This document shows positions 1 to 6,631 of a stretch of 8,192 nt of DNA, one piece after another. The stretch is from CAZHJE01 sp964532965 (GTDB lineage: Bacteria > Patescibacteriota > WWE3 > UBA101185 > UBA10185). The stretch spans positions 1 through 8,192 of the forward strand of contig CAZHJE010000034.1 of NCBI GenBank assembly GCA_964532965.1. The letters are read 5' to 3'. A program made the position numbers and the translations under genes. The notes beneath the pieces are model-generated. The model had not been told where the DNA came from and did no database searches. It saw nothing but the letters and a program-made list of their open reading frames with translations. Within the stretch, counting starts at the first letter, position 1. Every line of letters begins with the position of its first letter.

Positions 1-1
1 T

Positions 2-1192
2 TTTCTTGTATATTTACTTTATTCGATTGCGGAAAGGATTAGAACAAAGGTATTTTTTGAAAATAATGTATTTGTTTTAAAGCAGTATTTTTACACTTTA
101 ATCTTCCTTTTTTTTGCGTGCTCAATTTACTTTTTTCCATATTTATCGGCTTCATTTACTCAAACAAAAGATAATGCACCCTTAAATTTTAATATGCTTA
201 ATGTTTCTCGTAGTATGGAGGACTTTTTCTATTTTTCGTCGCGACCCTGGTACTATGTATTACCATCCGTCGATAGTGTTGTTTTGGGAAAGGTTTCATC
301 GAAATTAATAAACATCTTACAAAATGATTGGGGATATTGGTTGACAAGTAATTATTTTAAACAGGAACATGCATCAAGCTATTTGGGAATACTTAATATC
401 ACATTTTCTTTGTATGGGTTGTTCTACGTATATAAGATCTACAAAAAAAAGACTAATCTGCATATTATTCTAACTATACCTGTTATTTTGATTTTAATGC
501 TTTTAAGCATGCCTCCGTTTTTCACAATTTCTCTTCATAAGATATATCTTCCCTCTATACTATTTGTTAACTACCTTCCTGTTCTTAGAGTACTTTCAAG
601 ACTTGGTGTTTATACTTATATTTTAAACTTAATATTTGTTGGTTTTGGGTATTTAGCACTTTACAATAGGTGTAAAAAGTCGGTATTTAAAGGACTTGTG
701 ATTTTAATTTTAATTGTTAATTTTATTGAATTTTACATTCCACTCGAGATAACAGATTATTCTAATATTCCGGATATTTATTCATACATAAAAAAACATA
801 CACCGAATGATTCGTTATTTGCAGTTTATCCATATTCAAAAACAGACGAAATCCTTATTTGGATCCCATATTTTGAGCGTAAAGTACTAAATATTAGAGG
901 ATATACAAACAATAAATACAATTTTAATTCACTTGACTTTACACGAAGCCTTGTAACTAATGAGGGGCTAGGGTATTTTAGATCTGTTGGGGGCACGCAT
1001 GTTTTATATTTCCCTAATTCCTCAACAGAAAGCAACTTTGCGGATAAAGATTTTTTTATGTCTAGCGATCTTTTGCAGGTGGTTGCTTCATATTCATATA
1101 ATGTGCAACCTGATCACACAAAAATGTTTTATAAGATTAATGATCGTGGTTTAGTTTATGATAATACTGTAGTATTATACAAATTAAGGTAA
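2..1192 (+). CDS. C-terminal part of a large multi-pass membrane protein, GT-C/YfhO-like (5' truncated by window edge)
   Basis: The frame is open from base 2 through the ATG at 194 to the TAA at 1190-1192, giving 396 visible residues. The 64 codons before that ATG encode plausible membrane protein, so the true start lies upstream of the window. I see the end of one membrane helix (visible residues 1-9), a second at about 30-48, then a long presumably extracytoplasmic loop. That loop contains S-R-P-W-Y-Y-V-L-P and, before the next helix, E-H-A-S-S-Y-L-G (about 122-129). Further helices lie near 128-147, 154-169, 204-221 and 231-246, with P-V-L-R-V-L-S-R-L-G-V (about 193-203) before one of them. 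A soluble domain fills about 251-396. The RPxxYxxP, E(H/Q)xxYLG and LRxxSRxGV pattern is one I recall from YfhO-like/GT-C-like bacterial membrane proteins that use lipid-linked sugars. The catalytic N-terminal loops of such proteins would lie outside the window, so enzymatic activity is inferred. An alternative is a non-catalytic membrane protein of the same fold. Confidence 0.75.
   Translation, partial: FLVYLLYSIAERIRTKVFFENNVFVLKQYFYTLIFLFFACSIYFFPYLSASFTQTKDNAPLNFNMLNVSRSMEDFFYFSSRPWYYVLPSVDSVVLGKVSSKLINILQNDWGYWLTSNYFKQEHASSYLGILNITFSLYGLFYVYKIYKKKTNLHIILTIPVILILMLLSMPPFFTISLHKIYLPSILFVNYLPVLRVLSRLGVYTYILNLIFVGFGYLALYNRCKKSVFKGLVILILIVNFIEFYIPLEITDYSNIPDIYSYIKKHTPNDSLFAVYPYSKTDEILIWIPYFERKVLNIRGYTNNKYNFNSLDFTRSLVTNEGLGYFRSVGGTHVLYFPNSSTESNFADKDFFMSSDLLQVVASYSYNVQPDHTKMFYKINDRGLVYDNTVVLYKLR
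1186..1189 (+). promoter_or_regulatory. Ribosome binding site for the gene at 1195
   Basis: AAGG lies five bases before the ATG at 1195 and overlaps the last sense codon of the preceding gene. It supports 1195 as a real start even though the small protein has no recognised family. Confidence 0.5.
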
Positions 1193-1194
1193 TT

Positions 1195-1602
1195 ATGTTT
1201 ATAGATTGGAGTTATTTTTTATTATCATTATCAATTGGGTTTTTTTATGTGTGCATATTCTTGTCGGATAACAAGTATATTAAAAAATATAAAAAACATT
1301 TGCTACTTGTAGTTATTTTGGTCATGTTATTGGCTCCAATTTATTTATCTGGTATTAATAGGTTAATAGTGACATCTCTTGAGTTACTTGTAGGATTTTC
1401 GATGTTTTTGATGTTTGTGTTTTTTTTTCACATAAGAATATCAAAGTTAGTAGTATACTTGCTTGCGTCTCTGTTATTCGGTGTAATTGCTATATTGAAT
1501 AAATTTAATGGAATATCTGACTTTCTTTTTCAATATAGTACGATATTTCTAGTGGCAATTTTTATAAAAAGTCTTATATATGAAGCTATTTTTGAAAAGT
1601 AA
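1195..1602 (+). CDS. Small multi-pass membrane protein of unknown function (135 aa)
   Basis: I do not recognise the family. The protein is almost entirely hydrophobic, with membrane helices at about 5-23, 34-53, 57-78, 83-100 and 108-130. A strongly basic loop (KKYKKH, about residues 30-35) between the first two helices should face the cytoplasm by the positive-inside rule. The start follows an AAGG motif and sits two bases after the upstream stop. The last 23 bases overlap the next gene. Its size and helix content recall small accessory membrane proteins of glycan export such as GtrA-type proteins, but I see no motif that places it there. It lies between two large membrane proteins, so it could be a subunit or partner of one of them. 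A run of nine T residues lies inside the frame at 1420-1428. It is likely a real gene because the open frame, start signal and gene packing agree. Confidence 0.7.
   Translation: MFIDWSYFLLSLSIGFFYVCIFLSDNKYIKKYKKHLLLVVILVMLLAPIYLSGINRLIVTSLELLVGFSMFLMFVFFFHIRISKLVVYLLASLLFGVIAILNKFNGISDFLFQYSTIFLVAIFIKSLIYEAIFEK
1420..1428 (+). repeat. Homopolymer tract T9 inside the small membrane protein gene
   Basis: Nine consecutive T bases encode part of a phenylalanine-rich membrane helix. It is the longest mononucleotide run I noticed in the window; several runs of eight also occur (for example 108-115, 2727-2734, 7816-7823 and 7840-7847). Such a tract could slip during replication or cause a sequencing indel, but in DNA this AT-rich it may simply reflect composition. 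Confidence 0.6.
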
Positions 1603-3622
1603 AATATTTCTACTGCTACTGCCTTTATTTGTTTTGTTTGGTTATGCTGCAGATCCCATTGAGTATTATACAAATGAATTACGCAATTTTAAGCTTTCAG
1701 TAATAGATGTATATACATATAAAGAAGCAAGTAAATTTGACAATCATGCCAACTCATTTGTAGTGTTGAGTAGCAGTTTTTTATCGGAATCAGAGGATCG
1801 CATATCGGTTATATCGAATTTAAATAAATATATTTTTGTTTGTGACTCTGTATATACATCTGAATTTGTTACATGTACAAAAAGTAATATCGAGCAGACT
1901 GTGCACACAGTATCCGAAAAAATCACACTTGACAGTAAAAATGACAAATATCTATTGCGTTATATTGATAGCGATATCGAAGCGTTTTACATACCAGAAG
2001 AATTGTTTGTTATACCTAAATATAAAACTCGTCTAAAGGATTATTTTCATGAATATAACCGATCGAAAACTATTGATGATTACATTTTACGTGGAGATCA
2101 ATTAAATATCTTCGATAATAATAACAAAGAAAATTTGCTATCGCTTGTGAACTTGTTAATTTTCCCACTGTATCTTGGAATAATAATTGCATTTAGTGAA
2201 TTATTTTGGAGATTTATTAACCAATTAGTACATTTTGAAAATGACGCGCTTAGGAACAACGGGTTGTATTTATTTTATAAAGTATTTCTTATTTTAAGAT
2301 GGCCTTTTGTTTTAATAACTTTTATCACATTGGCATTTTTAAAAATTAAGTTTCAGGATAGTTTCGTGTATGGGGACTTTTTACTTCAAATAAAAGAAAT
2401 TACTAACATGCTAATAAATACTCATAGGAGTTTTTTATACGTTTTAACACTATCGCTGCTCTTTATATTTTGGCTTCCTACATTTATGAAGATGATTTAT
2501 AGCGGGCTCGAAAGATTAAACGTTTTTCGTGAAAAAGCAAATACATTCATTTTAAAAAAAGTGTTTTTTGTTTTACTTTTTGCCCAGTTACTCTTAGTTT
2601 CTAGTAAATTAATTTTGCATATACCTGTTTTGTATTATGTATTACTATTTTTTAGTATCTATTTGATTTTTCTTTTTGATAACCGCGTGGAATTAAAATT
2701 TAGTAAAAAAGAAAAAACAGCCCTCATTTTTTTTACTATTATAATAATTATAATTGGGAATATTAGTTCTTATTTTATAAGTAAAAGGCCTTTATCTTAT
2801 AAAGATCTTTTTAATTATGGTAGGGATATTGTGATTTTACCCAAAATTAAACGTTTTGACGAGTATACAAAATATACATCATTTTTCTTGCAGTCCGATG
2901 TTCCGTTGTTTGTGAACGATTATTTAGTTTATTTTCCCGGTGTTAAATATATTAAAAATCTAAATATTAGTCGTTTTGATGCATCTACCAACTATGTAAT
3001 TGTATTACCTAATAATAAGGAGGACATCATTGAAACAGCGTTAAGATTTGATATATTGATTGATTTGTTACAGGTTGAAACAAATACAAATTACTATTAT
3101 TTAGATACAACCGCATCGGATAAAACCTTACACTATGAGGTATACCTTGATATTTCCTGTGAGAATATTCCGAGTAACAATAATATAAGATTTGTTGTAT
3201 ATAGTTTAAGCAAACGGACTATTCACGAACCGCTTAACTTTCCAGGCTGTAATTCTAATGAAGATGAGTTTAAGTTTGTAGCGCCCTTATCTCTTGAAGA
3301 TAATAATAAACTTATCGTTAAAATCGAGGGCATAGACCCTGACAAACTAAAAGGTGTGCTGTTTTATGCAAACGGTAATCCTTTGAAATTGACTAATATA
3401 GATATGAATATACAACCTCGTGTTTTTGCAAAAGCCCCTATGTTGACTAAAGATACTGTTTTTTCGTATTCGATTGCACCCAAAGAACTAGAGGTTAGCA
3501 ATACCTCTGTATTTAATATTAGCGACGTCTTAAACTACATGATAACCAACGATTATATAGATAAGTACTTTATTTTGTGGGATACACGTGCAAAGCACAG
3601 TATTTTACTAAATCCTTTTTAA
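1580..3622 (+). CDS. Unrecognised 680-residue membrane protein with two predicted extracytoplasmic domains
   Basis: I do not recognise this family. The N-terminus is a good signal sequence or signal anchor: lysines at 2, 6 and 8, a hydrophobic core at about 9-22, and a possible cleavage near A23 (G-Y-A/A-D). A soluble region spans about 24-185. Membrane helices follow at about 186-209, 232-256, 284-306, 324-346, 349-367 and 381-400, and a second soluble region fills 401-680. Basic stretches at about 307-328 and 368-379 place those loops in the cytoplasm, so both soluble regions should be outside. The only four cysteines form two pairs, C88/C99 in the N-terminal domain and C527/C557 in the C-terminal domain, which fits disulfides in an oxidising compartment. 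The C-terminal part, about 515-615, looks rich in beta strands. The start overlaps the upstream gene by 23 bases and has no clear Shine-Dalgarno, suggesting translational coupling. Possible roles are a membrane glycosyltransferase, polymerase or surface-assembly protein; none is shown by motif. Confidence 0.8.
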   Translation: MKLFLKSKIFLLLLPLFVLFGYAADPIEYYTNELRNFKLSVIDVYTYKEASKFDNHANSFVVLSSSFLSESEDRISVISNLNKYIFVCDSVYTSEFVTCTKSNIEQTVHTVSEKITLDSKNDKYLLRYIDSDIEAFYIPEELFVIPKYKTRLKDYFHEYNRSKTIDDYILRGDQLNIFDNNNKENLLSLVNLLIFPLYLGIIIAFSELFWRFINQLVHFENDALRNNGLYLFYKVFLILRWPFVLITFITLAFLKIKFQDSFVYGDFLLQIKEITNMLINTHRSFLYVLTLSLLFIFWLPTFMKMIYSGLERLNVFREKANTFILKKVFFVLLFAQLLLVSSKLILHIPVLYYVLLFFSIYLIFLFDNRVELKFSKKEKTALIFFTIIIIIIGNISSYFISKRPLSYKDLFNYGRDIVILPKIKRFDEYTKYTSFFLQSDVPLFVNDYLVYFPGVKYIKNLNISRFDASTNYVIVLPNNKEDIIETALRFDILIDLLQVETNTNYYYLDTTASDKTLHYEVYLDISCENIPSNNNIRFVVYSLSKRTIHEPLNFPGCNSNEDEFKFVAPLSLEDNNKLIVKIEGIDPDKLKGVLFYANGNPLKLTNIDMNIQPRVFAKAPMLTKDTVFSYSIAPKELEVSNTSVFNISDVLNYMITNDYIDKYFILWDTRAKHSILLNPF

Positions 3623-3628
3623 AAACAT

Positions 3629-5476
3629 ATGTGTGGAATATTAGGTAAAGTCAATAAAAATACTTCTATAAGTAAAGATTCATTCGAATTTGCACTTACG
3701 ACCTTAGCAAAACGTGGCCCTGATGCTGGAGGGACTCTTATAGATGGCAATGTTGCGCTTGGACACAGAAGACTTTCTATAATAGATTTATCTACACAAG
3801 GTAACCAACCCATGTCAAATGAAGATTCCACTATAGAAATAGTATTTAATGGTGAAATATACAATTATAAAGATGTTAAAAAAATACTGAAAAAAAACCA
3901 CAAGTGGAAAAGTCAGTCAGATACAGAGACTAGTATTCATTTGTACGAAGAGGTTGGGGCTGATGTCGTTAACTATATAGAGGGGATGTTTACATTTGCA
4001 CTTTATGATAAGTTGAAAAAAACCATTTTTATTGCAAAAGATCACTTTGGCAAAAAGCCACTATATTATTATTTAGACAATGAAACTTTTGTATTTGCTT
4101 CTGAAATAAAGGCTATATTAAGTTTTCCTGATATTAAAAGGAAATTGACAATTGATACTAATTCTTTAAACAAGTTTCTTATCTATGGTTATATTCCATC
4201 CCCACATACAATATTTAATGAAATAAAGAAACTACAGCCATCATCATGTACAACTTTTGATATCAATAAATGGAAATTATCAGCCCCAAGAGATTATTGG
4301 AAGTTAGAAAGTATACAGGTTTCACATAAAAAGCAATCTGAAATTGATGTATTAGATAATATTGAAGGCTTACTTAATGAGGCAGTAAAAAAAAGACTAA
4401 TGTCAGACGTTCCTCTTGGAGTATTTTTAAGTGGTGGTGTAGATAGTAGCCTAATATCGTATTACATGTCCAAGCATACTGAGCACATAACGGCATTTAG
4501 TGTTTGTTATGATGAGGATTCATCGATAAACGAGAGAATTTACGCGGAAGAGGTTTCTAAATTACTTAATATAAATACATCATTTCACAACTTTACACTA
4601 TCTGATATAAAAGAAAATTTTATTGGTATGTTAGATTATATTGACGAGCCTTTAGCAGATGCAGCTATAATTCCTTTACACTTTATCTCTAAAATTGCTA
4701 AGTCTAAAATAACCGTTGCTTTGGGCGGTGATGGCGGTGATGAAGTATTTGGCGGATACCCACGATACCAAGCTCAAATGTTTATTGAAAACCACAGGTA
4801 TTTGTCTGTGTTGGCATTCTTTGCGAAAAAAATCATACCAAAAGACAACATGTATTATAAATTATTTTCGTCTTTTAATTTGAACTTTGCACAAAGGCAG
4901 TATATCTTTGGAACAGGTGGTTTTACCCCAGAAGAAGTCTATAACCTTATAGGTAATAAAAATATTGATCTTGACACTATTTCACAAGATATATCGTCAT
5001 GCGAAAAGCTTTATTCCACAGATGATCATGTTAACAAAAGTTTATATCTTGATTGTAAGTTGCAATTACCTGATTGGTATTTAGTAAAATCAGATCGTGC
5101 AACTATGGCAAATTCATTAGAAATGAGATCACCTCTTTTAGACAAAAAACTTGCGGAATATGCTTTTTCGTTACCAGGAGGTATGAAAATCAAAAGCGGA
5201 ACAAATAAGTATTTGCTTAAAAAATTAGCGTCAAAATACTTTAGTAATGATCTAGTTTATAGAAAGAAAAAGGGTTTTGGAGTGCCTATGAGGTCTTGGA
5301 TTAAAAATGAATTAAAAGACGTTTTTGAAAGTTATTTGTATTTAAATCATGGTTATTTTGATAATTCATTTGTTGAGACTTTGTATAAAGATCACATTTC
5401 TGGTAAATACAATAACGAATTTAAATTACTTCGTATTTTGTGCTTTAATTATTGGTATAAACATTATTATGATTGA
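3629..5476 (+). CDS. asnB: Asparagine synthetase (glutamine-hydrolysing), class B type amidotransferase
   Basis: This cytoplasmic enzyme family hydrolyses glutamine and uses ATP to amidate a carboxylate, classically aspartate to asparagine. The ATG is followed at once by Cys2, the N-terminal nucleophile exposed after methionine removal, which fixes the start although no Shine-Dalgarno is visible. The class II glutaminase domain (about 1-190) shows RGPDA (29-33), GHRRLSIIDLS (45-55), NGEIYN (74-79), SDTE (97-100), GMFTFALYD (119-127) and the D-H-F-G-K-K-P-L-Y-Y segment (138-147). The synthetase domain has the ATP-pyrophosphatase loop SGGVDSS (268-274), GGDGGDE (366-372) and the conserved SDRATMANSLEMRSPLLD region (488-505). 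All expected catalytic motifs are intact and 615 residues is a normal length. It starts six bases after the preceding stop, and its last eight bases overlap the glycosyltransferase start. AsnB-like enzymes recur in exopolysaccharide and O-antigen clusters, where they may amidate a sugar carboxylate. Whether this one makes asparagine or modifies a glycan cannot be told from sequence alone. Confidence 0.95.
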   Translation: MCGILGKVNKNTSISKDSFEFALTTLAKRGPDAGGTLIDGNVALGHRRLSIIDLSTQGNQPMSNEDSTIEIVFNGEIYNYKDVKKILKKNHKWKSQSDTETSIHLYEEVGADVVNYIEGMFTFALYDKLKKTIFIAKDHFGKKPLYYYLDNETFVFASEIKAILSFPDIKRKLTIDTNSLNKFLIYGYIPSPHTIFNEIKKLQPSSCTTFDINKWKLSAPRDYWKLESIQVSHKKQSEIDVLDNIEGLLNEAVKKRLMSDVPLGVFLSGGVDSSLISYYMSKHTEHITAFSVCYDEDSSINERIYAEEVSKLLNINTSFHNFTLSDIKENFIGMLDYIDEPLADAAIIPLHFISKIAKSKITVALGGDGGDEVFGGYPRYQAQMFIENHRYLSVLAFFAKKIIPKDNMYYKLFSSFNLNFAQRQYIFGTGGFTPEEVYNLIGNKNIDLDTISQDISSCEKLYSTDDHVNKSLYLDCKLQLPDWYLVKSDRATMANSLEMRSPLLDKKLAEYAFSLPGGMKIKSGTNKYLLKKLASKYFSNDLVYRKKKGFGVPMRSWIKNELKDVFESYLYLNHGYFDNSFVETLYKDHISGKYNNEFKLLRILCFNYWYKHYYD

Positions 5477-6620
5477 ACAACGAAAATTAAAAATTGCTCA
5501 AATAACGCCTTATTTTCATCCTGCAATTGGTGGTATAGAAAAGGCTACTTATCAAACAGCAAAAATATTGAAACAGTTTGGGCATAATGTTACAGTGTAC
5601 ACTTCGAAAAGTAAGTTTAAAGAAATTAATGTTCTAAAAGATCGAGAAGAAATAGATGGTATTTCTGTTAAAAGATTCCCAGAACGTTTTAATATTTCTA
5701 GTACATGGTTGCCTAATATAGATTCAGACACTGACATCTTACATTTGAGAAATTATAATATATTTCCTCACACTCATTTGCTAAAAAAATACTATGGGAA
5801 AAAACCTATTATTCTGACATTTCATGGGGGTTTCTCTCAATACGAAGGAGATTATAATTTGCACTTAACGCTATATAAAAGTGCAAAATTTTTTTGGCAA
5901 TATTTATATGGAAAACCATACCTCAATAAAATCGATAGACTAATTGCATTACATGAGTGGGAAAAACAGAATCTAATTTCCAAGGGTGCACCGAAAGATA
6001 GGGTATTAATAGTGCCTAACGGTATAGAGGATGCCGCATTTGAGTCATATGAGCCCGTTGTTTTAGATAAGCCCTACATACTAAGCCTTTGTAGAATATC
6101 TAAGATTAAGAGTTTAGACCATGTACTAAAAGTTTTAACAAAAATACCAGAAATATATTATGTAATTGCTGGAGATGATGTAGGTGAGGGAGAACTTAAT
6201 AATCTAAAAAACATCTCTGAAGCATTAGGTGTTTCTGACAGGGTTAAATTTGTAGGTAGGGTAGAAGGGGAAACTAAATATAAATACATTAGCGGGGCTT
6301 CTGCAGTTGTAGTACCTTCTAGATGGGAGATGTTAAGTCACACTATTTTAGAGTCTATGGCACAAGGAAAGATTGTTATCGCAAGTGATAGCTACGGTAA
6401 TCCATACATTATAGATGCCGATTCCACTGGTTTCATTTATCCATATGGCGATCTAGAAAAATTAGAGTTACTTATAAAGTCAGTAGTTGCAAGTAATGAT
6501 GATGCCAAATATAATGGGATTAAGCAAGCTGCGAAAGACAAGTTGTTTAAATCATATAGATGGCGATCAGTTGTACGTAGTCTGGAGTCCATTTACTATG
6601 AGGTTTTATCAAAATTTTAA
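5469..6620 (+). CDS. Glycosyltransferase family 4 (GT-B fold, retaining)
   Basis: The protein should transfer a sugar from a nucleotide-sugar donor to a growing, probably lipid-linked, glycan at the cytoplasmic membrane face. I chose the ATG at 5469 (383 residues) over the in-frame ATG at 5349. The extra 40 residues would lie wholly inside asnB, and GT4 proteins normally begin just before the first beta strand, here K-I-A-Q-I-T-P-Y-F-H-P. The N-terminal Rossmann domain has the GGIE glycine motif (21-24) and LTFHGG (116-121). VPNGI (182-186) marks the domain boundary. The C-terminal domain has R209 and K214 in the phosphate-binding segment (L-C-R-I-S-K-I-K) and the E-x7-E motif at E287 and E295, followed by the usual small helix E-S-M-A-Q-G. 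No membrane helix is evident. The start overlaps the asnB stop (ATGATTGA), and no Shine-Dalgarno is obvious, which suggests coupling. Donor and acceptor sugars cannot be inferred. Length and motifs are complete. Confidence 0.93.
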   Translation: MIEQRKLKIAQITPYFHPAIGGIEKATYQTAKILKQFGHNVTVYTSKSKFKEINVLKDREEIDGISVKRFPERFNISSTWLPNIDSDTDILHLRNYNIFPHTHLLKKYYGKKPIILTFHGGFSQYEGDYNLHLTLYKSAKFFWQYLYGKPYLNKIDRLIALHEWEKQNLISKGAPKDRVLIVPNGIEDAAFESYEPVVLDKPYILSLCRISKIKSLDHVLKVLTKIPEIYYVIAGDDVGEGELNNLKNISEALGVSDRVKFVGRVEGETKYKYISGASAVVVPSRWEMLSHTILESMAQGKIVIASDSYGNPYIIDADSTGFIYPYGDLEKLELLIKSVVASNDDAKYNGIKQAAKDKLFKSYRWRSVVRSLESIYYEVLSKF

Positions 6621-6623
6621 GGA
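6619..6623 (+). promoter_or_regulatory. Ribosome binding site for the aminotransferase gene
   Basis: AAGGA overlaps the stop codon of the glycosyltransferase gene and lies eight bases before the ATG at 6632. It is the clearest Shine-Dalgarno sequence in the window, and it supports that start and independent ribosome loading at this junction. Confidence 0.65.
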
Positions 6624-6631
6624 ATAGGTTT

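Noticed and set aside
826..1035. Minus-strand open frame of 69 codons inside the first gene
   Set aside because: It is opposite the C-terminal domain of a clear longer frame and shows no start signal or domain of its own.
1580..1602. Frameshift joining the small membrane protein to the 680-residue protein as one gene
   Set aside because: The second frame begins with its own well-formed signal sequence right at the ATG, and the first protein ends after a complete helix, so two separate overlapping genes fit better.
1195..1602. Assignment of the small membrane protein to the GtrA flippase family
   Set aside because: Size and hydrophobicity are similar, but I see no GtrA motif and count about five helices rather than four.
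1744..2036. Short open frames on both strands (1744-1947 minus, 1836-2036 plus) inside the 680-residue membrane protein gene
   Set aside because: They are shadows of the long frame, without start signals or recognisable content.
3619..3864. Minus-strand open frame of 81 codons at the start of asnB
   Set aside because: It lies opposite the highly conserved glutaminase domain, has no recognisable protein features, and all neighbours run on the plus strand.
5474..5476. Possible recoding of TGA as an amino acid, as in some CPR lineages or mycoplasmas
   Set aside because: The TGA falls at the expected end of AsnB and at the start of the next gene, and no other frame in the window contains an internal TGA, so it is an ordinary stop.
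6621..6631. Terminator or promoter in the largest gap between genes
   Set aside because: Only 11 bases separate the genes, there is no hairpin or T run, and the space is taken by part of the Shine-Dalgarno and its spacer.
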